A program made the position numbers and the translations under genes. 37,595 nucleotides of DNA from JANNAT01 sp031422555. Its GTDB lineage: Bacteria > Pseudomonadota > Alphaproteobacteria > Rhodobacterales > Rhodobacteraceae. Positions 1 through 7,627 of this stretch are shown here, piece after piece. The notes under the pieces are model-generated. The model was not told the DNA's origin, did no database searches, and saw nothing but the letters and a program-made list of their open reading frames with translations. The stretch lies in the NCBI GenBank assembly GCA_031422555.1, contig JANPLZ010000020.1:1-37595 (forward strand), written 5' to 3'. Numbering within the stretch: the first letter of the stretch is position 1; the number at the start of each line of letters is the position of its first letter.

Positions 1-345
1 ACGCAGATGACCTATGGGTTGTCACGCGATGATGCCGGGCGGTTCATGAACACCTATGTGCAGCAAGGCGTCTTCCCCGAAGATCCGTTCCATATTCTTG
101 ACGTCGATGGCGTCGGAGAGTTGTTGCACATCGGTGCAGAACGTGGCCGCGCCACCCGCGCCGATCTGACCTTGTCGATATGTGGTGAACACGGCGGTAA
201 CCCCGAATCAATCGACTTTTGCCGCAAAGCCGGGTTCGATTATGTATCATGTTCGCCTTATCGGGTGCCTTTGGCGCGGCTTGCGGCGGCACATCTGGCT
301 TTGGCAGATCGTGTGGATAATCCCGAAAACATCGCAAAATCATGA
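1..345 (+). CDS. ppdK: Pyruvate, phosphate dikinase, C-terminal end (5' truncated by window)
   Basis: This is the last 114 codons of a gene that begins before the window; the frame is open from base 1 and stops with TGA at 343-345. The protein end matches the PEP/pyruvate-binding TIM barrel of pyruvate, phosphate dikinase. It opens with the TQMTYGLSRDDAGRF stretch and has ICGEHGG, whose Cys is the catalytic acid/base in the family. It closes with DYVSCSPYRVPLARLAAAH. The family enzyme interconverts pyruvate + ATP + Pi and PEP + AMP + PPi in the cytosol. The N-terminal ATP-grasp and phospho-His domains lie outside the window and cannot be checked. A 16-bp palindrome follows 38 bp downstream. 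Confidence 0.95.
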   Translation, partial: TQMTYGLSRDDAGRFMNTYVQQGVFPEDPFHILDVDGVGELLHIGAERGRATRADLTLSICGEHGGNPESIDFCRKAGFDYVSCSPYRVPLARLAAAHLALADRVDNPENIAKS

Positions 346-383
346 TTTTGCAAGGTGTATTGCATGTGAATTGTTAAACAATC

Positions 384-399
384 GGGCGGAATTCCGCCC
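384..399. terminator. 16-bp perfect palindrome after ppdK
   Basis: GGGCGGAATTCCGCCC is perfectly self-complementary and lies 38 bp after the ppdK stop. It could fold as a 6-bp GC stem with an AATT loop. No T-run follows, so it is a weak terminator candidate at best. Confidence 0.35.
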
Positions 400-539
400 A
401 TATGTTCGAAAATTGCGTGGTATTTTTGCCACTTGGGTGGCCAGCGCCGGATTCAGCCGTTACGCCAAATGCTCGCCGTAAGGTCTGCCCTTGCGGTGCT
501 GCCAGATTGCGACTGACACCACACCGGGGCGAGCAGAAA

Positions 540-1277
540 ATGCGCATACATACCGTTTGGATCTCCGCTATAGCGGCGCTGTTCACTGTTGTCGGACCGG
601 CATTTGCGGAGGTGTCGGTCAGCCGTGCCACCGATCCGACGCTTTTGCTTGGCACGCAGTTTGCCTCGCTGCTTGGGGCCGAACACAAGACCGTCATCGG
701 CATATCAAATGCCAAACGCACGGCGATGGCCGTGGGGCCAAAAGTGGTGGCAAAGCCTGTGGTTGCCGCCGTCAAGGTCAAACCCACCCCGGCAGATACC
801 GCGGCCACGCCCGCCGGCAGCGCCGATCCGGTAAAAGCCGTTTTGATCGAATACAGCGCCGAATGGCTGTATGCCCAAGCCGCGCCGACCGGCGATGCGC
901 AATGGGAATGCTTGAAAACCGCGCTGTATTTCGAGGCCCGCGGCGAAAGCCTGAAGGGCCAGTTCGCCGTGGCCGAAGTTATTCTGAACCGCGTCGACAG
1001 CGCGGCTTACCCCAACAGTGTGTGCGGCGTGGTTGGTCAGGGCGGCCGGGGATCGTGCCAGTTTTCCTACGCCTGTGACGGGCAGGGCGAGGCGATGCAT
1101 GAACGCGGCGCCGCCGATCTGGCGGGTCGCATTGCGCGGGTGATGCTGGACGGCGCACCGCGCGGCTTGACCAGTGGGGCCACCTATTTCCATTCCCGCG
1201 CGGTGCGTCCGTCCTGGGCCAATAAGTTTCCCCGCACCGCCTCTATCGGGGCGCATCTGTTTTACCGCCAGCCTTGA
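540..1277 (+). CDS. SleB-type cell wall hydrolase, exported
   Basis: The 245-residue protein has a clear signal peptide: MRIHT, a hydrophobic core, then cleavage after AFA near residue 24. A low-complexity Ala/Val/Pro linker follows. The C-terminal ~120 residues match the Hydrolase_2 (SleB/CwlJ) family, starting at ALYFEARGESLKGQ, which holds the Glu proposed to be catalytic, and running through VAEVILNRV, CQFSYACDG and ATYFHS. Family members are peptidoglycan lytic enzymes; in non-sporulating Rhodobacterales they presumably act in wall turnover in the periplasm. I chose the ATG at 540 because the signal peptide begins there. The frame is open upstream to 402, but that stretch looks non-coding. 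It stands alone between ppdK and folB. Confidence 0.85.
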   Translation: MRIHTVWISAIAALFTVVGPAFAEVSVSRATDPTLLLGTQFASLLGAEHKTVIGISNAKRTAMAVGPKVVAKPVVAAVKVKPTPADTAATPAGSADPVKAVLIEYSAEWLYAQAAPTGDAQWECLKTALYFEARGESLKGQFAVAEVILNRVDSAAYPNSVCGVVGQGGRGSCQFSYACDGQGEAMHERGAADLAGRIARVMLDGAPRGLTSGATYFHSRAVRPSWANKFPRTASIGAHLFYRQP

Positions 1278-1288
1278 CAGCCTGAGAC

Positions 1289-1328
1289 CCCGAACGTCGC
1301 CTATCTTGCGCGCGGGGTCGCGTTCGGG
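1289..1328 (+). terminator. Possible hairpin after the cell-wall hydrolase gene
   Basis: CCCGAACG (1289-1296) is complementary to CGTTCGGG (1321-1328) across a 24-nt GC-rich loop. It starts 11 bp after the stop codon at 1277. There is no T-tract, so termination is only a possibility. Confidence 0.3.
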
Positions 1329-1390
1329 CATGGCATGGGCGCGGGCAGGACTTAGCCTGCCCTTGGGATGTCCCCGCGCATGAGCCGCCT

Positions 1391-2299
1391 ATGACCAGCG
1401 ATATCAACCTTGCTTTTGCCCATCCCGAAGAGCGCGCGCTTGCCTCGTCGGCGGCCGATCCGCGCGACCGCATATCCTTGCGCGATCATATCGTCGCCGT
1501 TGACATCGGGGCCTTTCAACAAGAGCGCGGCCACACCCAGCGGGTGATGTTCAACGTGGTCGTCGAAGTGCGCCCGGCCCAACAACCGCTGAATGATGAC
1601 GTCGATCTGATCTTGTCCTATGATCGGCTGACCTGGGCGATTGCCACCGAATTGGCCGCCGAACGGCTGAACCTGTTGGAAACGCTGGCCGAACGGGTGG
1701 CGGAACGCATTTTGGCCGAACCTGCGGCGATGCGGGTGTTTGTGCGGATCGAAAAGCTGGATGTCGGCCCCTACAAGCTGGGTGTTGAAATCGTGCGCAG
1801 CCGGGCCGAAGCGGCGGTGCAGACGGTTGGTCACGATGGGCAGCAGGCCGCGGTGCAGCCTTTGGTGGCGTTTTTGGACAATGCCTCGATCGCGTCGGCT
1901 GATTTGCCTGCACTGCTGGACGGATTGCAAAGCGAGGGTCTGCCGGTGATTCTAACCGTCGGGCTGCCGGATATGGCGCGCCCGCAAACCGGGCATACGC
2001 CCACACAGCGCCGGGTCGATCTGCTGGCGATCGAGCAAAACGCCTGGACGCTGGCCGCGCGCGATCCGCGCTGCGTGGTGGTGGCGACCCGCACTGAATT
2101 GGACTGGGCGATGAAACGCGGCCAAATGACGGTGTGGGCCCCGTCGAAACTGGTGCTGGATGCAGTCGACGGCCCGCACAGCCGCGAAGCACTGGCGTTG
2201 GCGCTTTGGCTGGCCGAATTGATGGCCGCCGACCGGTTGGTTGTTCACGGCGATGTTGCACTTCCGGCAGGAAGCCGCGTTGCGGTGCAAAAGGCCTGA
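1391..2299 (+). CDS. folB: Dihydroneopterin aldolase with extra C-terminal domain
   Basis: Residues ~25-140 match the FolB fold: ISLRDHIVAVDIGAFQQERG, FNVVVEV, LSYDRLTWAI and the LLETLAERVAERIL helix, then VFVRIEKLDVGPY. FolB cleaves 7,8-dihydroneopterin to 6-hydroxymethyl-dihydropterin in folate synthesis. The protein is 302 residues, against about 120 for a stand-alone FolB. The remaining ~155 residues form a second domain with VILTVGLPDM, GQMTVWAPSKLVLDA and ALALWLAELMAADRLVVHGD. This resembles a degenerate amino-acid-kinase-type C-terminus, an inference from pattern only. folP follows 46 bp downstream and glmM after it, which supports the folate role. The start is the ATG at 1391; a start near residue 28 cannot be excluded. 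Confidence 0.85.
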   Translation: MTSDINLAFAHPEERALASSAADPRDRISLRDHIVAVDIGAFQQERGHTQRVMFNVVVEVRPAQQPLNDDVDLILSYDRLTWAIATELAAERLNLLETLAERVAERILAEPAAMRVFVRIEKLDVGPYKLGVEIVRSRAEAAVQTVGHDGQQAAVQPLVAFLDNASIASADLPALLDGLQSEGLPVILTVGLPDMARPQTGHTPTQRRVDLLAIEQNAWTLAARDPRCVVVATRTELDWAMKRGQMTVWAPSKLVLDAVDGPHSREALALALWLAELMAADRLVVHGDVALPAGSRVAVQKA

Positions 2300-2345
2300 A
2301 CCTTCCCCCTTGCCGCCGCCGGTCATTGCGCTTTACGACAGGTCT

Positions 2346-3356
2346 ATGACCTATTTTCGCCCCATACCGTTGACCGACCCCGCCCGCCCGCCGGGTGCCA
2401 TGCCTTTGGCAGGTGGTTGGTGCTGGTTTTCGCATGTCGAAGTGCTGTCACGCCACGCCCCGGCGCAGGTGATTGACGCGCGCGATCTGGAGGCTGCGAC
2501 CTTGGCCCGGCTCTGCGCGCCGCGGCCCGATTTTGGCGGCCTTTCGATGGCTGTGCCGCGGATCATGGGCATCTTGAACGTCACTCCCGACAGCTTTTCC
2601 GATGGCGGACAGTTTTTGCGCCCCGAAGCCGCGCTGATGCAGGCCCGCCGGATGGCGGACGGGGCCGATATTCTGGACATCGGCGGCGAAAGCACCCGTC
2701 CCGGTGCGGTCGAAGTCGATGTGGCGTCCGAGATTGCCCGCACCGCCCCGGTGATTGCGGCCCTGCGCGCAGGGGGGCTGGATCTGCCGGTGTCCATCGA
2801 CACCCGCAAGGCGGCGGTGGCGCAAGCGGCCTTTGGTGCGGGGGCGACGATTTTGAACGATGTCACCGCCCTGCGCTTTGATCCGGCGATGGCGGGCGTG
2901 GCGGCGGCACTGCAGGCCCCGGTGATCTTGATGCATTCCATCGCCAATCCGCAAACCATGCAAGACGACCCGCAGTATGACAACGTTTTGCTGGACGTCT
3001 ACGACGCGCTGGCCGCCCGGATCGACCTGGCCACGGCCGCAGGCATTCCGCGCCACCAGTTGGCGATTGACCCGGGCATCGGGTTTGGCAAGACCCTTGA
3101 CCATAACCTTGCCTTACTGGCGCGGCTGTCGCTGTTTCACGCGCTGGGCGTGCCGGTGTTGTTGGGGGCCAGCCGCAAGCGGTTTATCGGCACTTTGGGG
3201 GCCGAAGCCGACGCTGCCAAACGCCTGCCCGGCAGTCTGGCGGTGGCATTGGCCGGTGTGGCGCAAGGCATGCAGATGATCCGGGTTCACGACGTGGCGG
3301 AAACGCGGCAGGCGCTGTCATTATGGCGCGCCGCAACAAAAGGAGAGGCCGCATGA
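2346..3356 (+). CDS. folP: Dihydropteroate synthase
   Basis: The 336-residue protein condenses 6-hydroxymethyl-dihydropterin-PP with p-aminobenzoate to give dihydropteroate. The TIM barrel starts near residue 75 with RIMGILNVTPDSFSDGG. Further signatures are ADILDIGGESTRPGA, VSIDTRKAAVAQAA, ILNDVTALR, IDPGIGFGKT and LLGASRKRFIG, so both pterin and phosphate loops are present. The ~75-residue N-terminal extension (MTYFRPIPLTDPARP, with GGWCWFSHVEV) is something I recall from Rhodobacterales homologues. The ATG at 2346 is chosen because that extension starts there, although the frame is open further upstream. The stop overlaps the glmM start as ATGA, indicating translational coupling. Confidence 0.95.
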   Translation: MTYFRPIPLTDPARPPGAMPLAGGWCWFSHVEVLSRHAPAQVIDARDLEAATLARLCAPRPDFGGLSMAVPRIMGILNVTPDSFSDGGQFLRPEAALMQARRMADGADILDIGGESTRPGAVEVDVASEIARTAPVIAALRAGGLDLPVSIDTRKAAVAQAAFGAGATILNDVTALRFDPAMAGVAAALQAPVILMHSIANPQTMQDDPQYDNVLLDVYDALAARIDLATAAGIPRHQLAIDPGIGFGKTLDHNLALLARLSLFHALGVPVLLGASRKRFIGTLGAEADAAKRLPGSLAVALAGVAQGMQMIRVHDVAETRQALSLWRAATKGEAA

Positions 3357-4696
3357 GCCGCAAGCTGTTTGGCACCGACGGGGTGCGTGGCCGCGCCAAC
3401 ACCTATCCGATGACCGCCGAGATGGCGTTGAAACTTGGGGCGGCGGCGGGGCGCTACTTTCGCCGCGATGGCAGCACGGCGCACCGGGTGGTCATTGGCA
3501 AAGACACCCGGCTGTCGGGCTATATGCTGGAAAACGCTTTGACCGCCGGGTTGACCAGCACAGGCATGAACGTCTTGTTGCTGGGCCCGGTGCCAACACC
3601 TGCGGTGGGGTTTCTGACGCGGTCGATGCGCGCCGACATTGGGGTGATGATTTCCGCCAGCCACAACCCACACCACGACAACGGTATCAAATTCTTTGGC
3701 CCCGATGGGTTCAAACTGTCAGATGCGGATGAGGCCGAGATAGAGGCAATGGTTGAGGCCGAAGTTCAACCGGCCAAGCCCGAAAACATTGGCCGCGCCA
3801 AGCGGATCGACGACGCTCTTGGCCGGTATGAGGAATACGCCAAAACCACCTTTCCGGCGGGGCTACGGCTGGATGGGCTGAAAGTGGTGATAGATTGCGC
3901 CAATGGGGCTGCCTACAAAGCCGCACCGCAAGTGCTGTGGGAATTGGGGGCCGAGGTTATTCCGGTGGGGGTGACCCCGAACGGCAAGAACATCAATGAC
4001 CGCTGCGGGTCAACCTATACCCAAACCGCGGCCGAGGCGGTGGTGGCGCATGGCGCGCATGTTGGCATCTGTCTGGACGGCGATGCCGACAGGGTGATGA
4101 TCCTGGACGAGGCCGGCCGGGTCGCGGACGGTGATCAGATCATGGCGCTGCTGGCCGGGCGCTGGGCCATCGAGGGCCGGTTGCAGGGCAACACTTTGGT
4201 GGCCACGGTGATGTCAAATCTGGGGCTGGAGCGGCACTTGGGCGGCCTTGGCCTGCATCTGGAACGCACCGCCGTCGGGGACCGCTATGTTGTTGAGGCG
4301 ATGCGGCGTGGCGGCTTCAATCTGGGGGGCGAGCAATCGGGCCATATCGTGATGACCGATTATGCCACCACCGGCGACGGGCTGATCGCGGGTTTGCAGT
4401 TCTTGTCGGAAATGGTGCGCACCGCGAACGCGGCCAGCATGTTGGTGCGCCAGTTTGAAACCGTGCCGCAACTGTTGAAAAACGTGCGGTATGCGCTTGG
4501 GCTAGAGCCGTTACACTCGGGCACCGTGCAGGCGGTGATTGCGGCCAATACCGCGCGCATTCAGGGCAAAGGCCGCATCCTGATCCGCAAATCCGGCACC
4601 GAACCGCTGATCCGGGTAATGGCGGAATGCGAGGATGAGGCACTGCTGCGGGATGTGGTGGATCAGATTGTCGGCGCGGTAGAGGCAGCGGTTTAG
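3353..4696 (+). CDS. glmM: Phosphoglucosamine mutase
   Basis: GlmM converts glucosamine-6-P to glucosamine-1-P for UDP-GlcNAc, peptidoglycan and LPS synthesis. At 447 residues it has the normal length. The start MSRKLFGTDGVRGRAN is the family N-terminus. The phosphoserine loop is ISASHNP with Ser103, the metal loop is DGDADRVM, the sugar-binding loop is GGEQSGH, and the phosphate site near the end is RKSGTEPLIRVM. An AGGAGAGG ribosome site at 3341-3348 lies inside the folP end, and the start overlaps the folP stop by 4 bp. The folP-glmM pairing is common in bacteria. Confidence 0.97.
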   Translation: MSRKLFGTDGVRGRANTYPMTAEMALKLGAAAGRYFRRDGSTAHRVVIGKDTRLSGYMLENALTAGLTSTGMNVLLLGPVPTPAVGFLTRSMRADIGVMISASHNPHHDNGIKFFGPDGFKLSDADEAEIEAMVEAEVQPAKPENIGRAKRIDDALGRYEEYAKTTFPAGLRLDGLKVVIDCANGAAYKAAPQVLWELGAEVIPVGVTPNGKNINDRCGSTYTQTAAEAVVAHGAHVGICLDGDADRVMILDEAGRVADGDQIMALLAGRWAIEGRLQGNTLVATVMSNLGLERHLGGLGLHLERTAVGDRYVVEAMRRGGFNLGGEQSGHIVMTDYATTGDGLIAGLQFLSEMVRTANAASMLVRQFETVPQLLKNVRYALGLEPLHSGTVQAVIAANTARIQGKGRILIRKSGTEPLIRVMAECEDEALLRDVVDQIVGAVEAAV

Positions 4697-4753
4697 GGGC
4701 ATGGTGCGCCTGAAAGCACCCACCTGTCTGCCAAGGGGTGCAAAAAGCGGGCC

Positions 4754-5374
4754 ATGATCACAGAGATCGAAGATTTCTTTGCCGATGGCTGCGGGCGCTG
4801 CACGCGGTTCGCCACGGATGATTGTTCGGCCCGCATCTGGGCAAAAGGGATGGCTGACCTGCGCCGGATTTGCCGCGATGCGGGGCTGCACGAGACGGTA
4901 AAATGGGGCCATCCCTGTTACACGTCACAGGGTCGTAACATTGCGATCATCGGGGCGATGCGCCGCGATTTTCGCCTGTCGTTTTTCAATGCAGCCTTGA
5001 TGCAAGACCCCGCAGGCGTTTTGCAAAAGCAGGGGCCAAACACGCAGCACGCCGATATGATCCGGTTTGAAGACGCAAATCAGGTCGGCCGGATGACGGC
5101 GGTGATTGCAAGCTATTTGACCGAAGCGATCAGCTATGCCACAGCCGGGACGAAACCGGTGAAACCGCCGATTGCCTTTGCGCTGCCCGAGGAATTGGCA
5201 AATGCCTTCAACAGCGATGCCGCATTGGCATCGGCTTTTCAGGCCCTGACGCCGGGACGGCAGAAAAGCTATGTCATCGCGTTGGCTTCGGCCAAAACGA
5301 CCGCCACGCGGGTGGCGCGGATTGGCAAATTCCGCGACAAGATCATAGCGGGAAAAGGTGCGCTGGAACGTTGA
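4754..5374 (+). CDS. YdeI/OmpD-associated, DUF1801-type protein
   Basis: The 206-residue protein looks like the YdeI family. Residues ~10-120 form a DUF1801-like alpha/beta domain (LHETVKWGHPCYTSQGRNIA, then FRLSFFNAALM). The C-terminal ~60 residues are the helical YdeI tail (LPEELANAFNSDAALASAF, LTPGRQKSYV, RIGKFRDKII). No enzymatic role is established for the family; the OmpD label comes from genomic association in enterobacteria. No signal peptide or membrane segment is visible, so it is probably cytosolic. It lies 57 bp after glmM and ends in front of a 34-bp palindrome that separates it from the convergent ilvC. Confidence 0.75.
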   Translation: MITEIEDFFADGCGRCTRFATDDCSARIWAKGMADLRRICRDAGLHETVKWGHPCYTSQGRNIAIIGAMRRDFRLSFFNAALMQDPAGVLQKQGPNTQHADMIRFEDANQVGRMTAVIASYLTEAISYATAGTKPVKPPIAFALPEELANAFNSDAALASAFQALTPGRQKSYVIALASAKTTATRVARIGKFRDKIIAGKGALER

Positions 5375-5376
5375 TT

Positions 5377-5410
5377 GCCATGCAAGGCGGGGATCCCCGC
5401 CTTGCATGGC
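5377..5410. terminator. 34-bp perfect palindrome between convergent genes
   Basis: The sequence is perfectly self-complementary over 34 bp, centred on GGGGATCCCC, with outer arms GCCATGCAAGGCGG and its complement. It starts 2 bp after the YdeI-like gene's stop and lies 40 bp from the ilvC stop, so it probably acts as a bidirectional terminator. A second hairpin for ilvC lies just beyond it. No direct repeats or transposase lie nearby. Confidence 0.6.
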
Positions 5411-5423
5411 GTGTTTGGTGTGG

Positions 5424-5444
5424 GGCGGGAGTTAAAATCCCGCC
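5424..5444 (-). terminator. ilvC terminator hairpin
   Basis: Arms GGCGGGA and TCCCGCC (7 bp each) enclose a 7-nt AT-rich loop, 6 bp beyond the ilvC stop in the minus direction. No strong U-run follows, so it may act together with the adjacent 34-bp palindrome. Confidence 0.6.
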
Positions 5445-5450
5445 AGACCC

Positions 5451-6473
5451 TTAGTTGCGCGATTTATCCACCATCTTGCCCTTGGAAATCCACGGCATCA
5501 TGTCGCGCAGTTTTTTGCCGACCAACTCGATCTGATGCTCGTCATTGGAACGGCGCGAGGCTTTGATGGTGGGCTGGCCAACGGCGTTTTCCAGCATGAA
5601 ATCGCGCACGAATTTTCCGGACTGAATGTCGGACAGCACGGCTTTCATGCGGGCTTTGGTCTCGTCATACGGCAAAATGCGCGGGCCGGAAACATATTGG
5701 CCATACTCGGCGGTGTTGGAGATCGAATAATCCATGTTGGCGATGCCGCCTTCATAGATCAGATCGACGATCAGTTTCACTTCGTGCAGGCATTCGAAAT
5801 AGGCCATCTCAGGCTCATATCCCGCTTCAACCAGCGTCTCGAATCCCATGCGGATCAGTTCAACCAGACCGCCACACAGAACCGCCTGTTCACCAAACAG
5901 ATCAGTTTCGCATTCCTGACGGAAGTTCGTCTCAATAATGCCGGAACGCCCGCCGCCGATGCCGGAGCAATAGGACAGGCCGATTTCCATCGCTTTGCCG
6001 GTCGCGTCGTGGTGCACGGCAACCAGACACGGCACGCCGCCGCCTTTGGTGTATTCGCCGCGCACGGTGTGGCCGGGGCCTTTGGGGGCCATCATGATGA
6101 CATCGACGCCCTTTTTCGGCTCGATCAGGCCGAAATGGATGTTCAACCCATGGGCAAAGGCAATCGCTGCCCCTTCGCGGATGTTGTCATGCACGTATTT
6201 GCGGTAGGTGTCGGCCTGCAATTCATCCGGCATTGTGAACATGATCAGATCGGCCCAGGCGGCGGCCTCGGCAATACCCATCACTTTAAGGCCCTCGCCT
6301 TCGGCTTTTTTCGCCGATGCCGATCCGGGCCGCAGCGCCACAACCAAATTCTTGGCCCCGGAATCGCGCAGGTTCAGCGCATGGGCATGGCCTTGGCTGC
6401 CATAGCCAAGGATGGCCACTTTCTTGTCTTTGATGATGTTCACATCGCAGTCACGGTCGTAATACACGCGCAT
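5451..6473 (-). CDS. ilvC: Ketol-acid reductoisomerase (class I)
   Basis: IlvC rearranges and reduces acetolactate or acetohydroxybutyrate with NADPH in valine, isoleucine and leucine synthesis. At 340 residues it has class I length. MRVYYDRDCDVNIIKDKKVA leads into the Rossmann motif ILGYGSQGHAHALNLRDSG. The metal/substrate region includes GPGHTVR, ETNFRQECETDLFGEQAVLCGG and FECLHEVKLIVDLIYEGG, with the conserved Asp and Glu ligands. The ATG at 6473 has AAAGGA about 7 nt upstream and matches the family start. The same frame stays open upstream to 6950, but that stretch is antisense to the Lrp gene and is not IlvC-like. It diverges from two Lrp genes that probably regulate it or other amino-acid genes. 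Confidence 0.97.
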   Translation of the reverse strand: MRVYYDRDCDVNIIKDKKVAILGYGSQGHAHALNLRDSGAKNLVVALRPGSASAKKAEGEGLKVMGIAEAAAWADLIMFTMPDELQADTYRKYVHDNIREGAAIAFAHGLNIHFGLIEPKKGVDVIMMAPKGPGHTVRGEYTKGGGVPCLVAVHHDATGKAMEIGLSYCSGIGGGRSGIIETNFRQECETDLFGEQAVLCGGLVELIRMGFETLVEAGYEPEMAYFECLHEVKLIVDLIYEGGIANMDYSISNTAEYGQYVSGPRILPYDETKARMKAVLSDIQSGKFVRDFMLENAVGQPTIKASRRSNDEHQIELVGKKLRDMMPWISKGKMVDKSRN

Positions 6474-6545
6474 GGGGCGGTCCTTTGCTGATTTATCATC
6501 GCAGCATAGGGAATTTACTGCGCGAGGGCGTTCATTGATTGACAA

Positions 6546-6603
6546 ATTTGCACGTTTTTGCAAATAATCATGCGCCAATTTAGAATTTTTGGAATAATCA
6601 TGC
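6546..6603. promoter_or_regulatory. Putative Lrp-type operator region between ilvC and lrp
   Basis: The 126-bp divergent spacer holds the palindrome ATTTGCA-6 nt-TGCAAAT at 6546-6565. It also holds an 11-bp direct repeat, AATAATCATGC, at 6563-6573 and 6593-6603. The repeat starts are exactly 30 bp apart, about three helical turns. AT-rich, loosely palindromic, phased sites are typical for Lrp/AsnC octamers. The second repeat covers the Lrp start codon, which suggests autoregulation. The binding role is inferred. Confidence 0.55.
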
Positions 6604-7058
6604 AATTGGATGATACGGACCGGCGCATTCTGCGGCACGCCCTGTCTGATCCGGGTTTGGGGCGCACCCAGCTTGCGGATCGGTCTGGCGTCACACCGGC
6701 GACGCTTTGGCGGCGGTTGGAGCGGCTGGCGCAGTCTTTTGTCATCACCGCCGACCGCATGGCGATTGATTGGCGCAAGCTGGGCTATGAGGTAGAAGTT
6801 TCGCTGCGCTTTACGCTGGACAAAACCGATCCGCGCGCCTTTGACGAATTTCTGGAAAACGCCCGCGCGGTGCCCGAAGTGATCGGGATCGAAACTTTTC
6901 TGGGCAGCGTCGATGTGCGCCTGAACGTGATCGCGCGCGACATGCAGCACTATGCCGAGATTTACCGCGCCCGCATTTTAACCCTGCCGCACATCACCGA
7001 TATTCAGGCGCTGATGCTGATATCCACCATCAAAGACGATGGCGGATTGCCGCTGTGA
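6600..7058 (+). CDS. Lrp/AsnC family transcriptional regulator (first of pair)
   Basis: The 152-residue protein has an N-terminal winged HTH (MQLDDTDRRILRHALSDPG, then QLADRSGVTPATLWRRLERL). A C-terminal RAM/ligand domain follows, with IGIETFLGSVDVRLNVIARD and ILTLPHITDIQALMLI. Lrp-type proteins are usually octameric DNA-wrapping regulators that bind amino acids. I chose the ATG at 6600 because the family starts with this LDDTDRRIL segment; an in-frame ATG at 6558 would add 14 residues that do not resemble the family. It diverges from ilvC and overlaps the second regulator by 4 bp (GTGA). Confidence 0.9.
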   Translation: MQLDDTDRRILRHALSDPGLGRTQLADRSGVTPATLWRRLERLAQSFVITADRMAIDWRKLGYEVEVSLRFTLDKTDPRAFDEFLENARAVPEVIGIETFLGSVDVRLNVIARDMQHYAEIYRARILTLPHITDIQALMLISTIKDDGGLPL

Positions 7059-7513
7059 TAGATCTGGATGACATTGACCGCGCCATTTTGCGCGTCCTTT
7101 CAGAAGATGCCACCGTCAGTGCGGCCACTTTGGGGCGTCAGGTTGGGGTCAGCCAACCCGCCGCATGGCGCCGGATAAAACGGCTGGAACAGGCGGGCGT
7201 GCTGGCGGGGCGGCGCATCGAGGTGGACCGCGCCGCGCTTGGCTTTGGCGTGACGGTGTTTTTGGGGGTGAAGCTGGCCACAAAGGGGCGCGTCAGTCTG
7301 GAAGATTTCGAACGCGCGGTGGTGGCCATTCCCGAAGTGCAAGTGGTGCAGCATGTGCTGGGGCTGTTTGATTACCGCCTGCGGGTGGTGGCGCGCGATA
7401 TTTCCGACTTTGAACGCGTGCTGCGCCGCCGCATCATGACATTGCCGGGGCTGGGGCAGGTCGAGGCGAATGTGCTGTTGACCGAAGAACGCAGGCCCGG
7501 CCCGATTGGGTAG
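7055..7513 (+). CDS. Lrp/AsnC family transcriptional regulator (second of pair)
   Basis: This 152-residue paralogue starts with GTG overlapping the previous stop, so the two are probably translated together. It has MIDLDDIDRAILRVLSEDA, the HTH segment LGRQVGVSQPAAWRRIKRLE and a RAM domain with VQVVQHVLGLFDYRLRVVARD and IMTLPGLGQVEANVLL. It is the same length as its partner but clearly diverged, especially in the ligand domain. Hetero-oligomer formation with the first regulator is plausible but unproven. Its neighbours, ilvC and an aminotransferase, fit amino-acid control. Confidence 0.9.
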   Translation: MIDLDDIDRAILRVLSEDATVSAATLGRQVGVSQPAAWRRIKRLEQAGVLAGRRIEVDRAALGFGVTVFLGVKLATKGRVSLEDFERAVVAIPEVQVVQHVLGLFDYRLRVVARDISDFERVLRRRIMTLPGLGQVEANVLLTEERRPGPIG

Positions 7514-7627
7514 GACATGAAACGTGGCTTTTGGCCGCGCTGTCGGTTTTGAGTATTTAGACCAAAGTGAAACCGGGTAATGTTATGGCTTGCGCCCGAA
7601 GAATCGCGCCATCTGATTTGGAGACCG

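Noticed and set aside
5377..5410. 34-bp palindrome as an IS end or attachment site
   Set aside because: No transposase, direct repeats or second copy in the window; the position right after a stop codon fits a terminator.
6474..6950. Upstream in-frame extension of ilvC by about 159 codons
   Set aside because: It runs antisense through the Lrp gene and the divergent regulatory spacer; the IlvC family N-terminus and a ribosome site sit at 6473.
6600..7513. Lrp pair as NirDL/AhbAB-like sirohaem decarboxylases
   Set aside because: Both keep a normal HTH and RAM domain, and no haem d1 or haem synthesis genes are nearby; ilvC and an aminotransferase are the neighbours.
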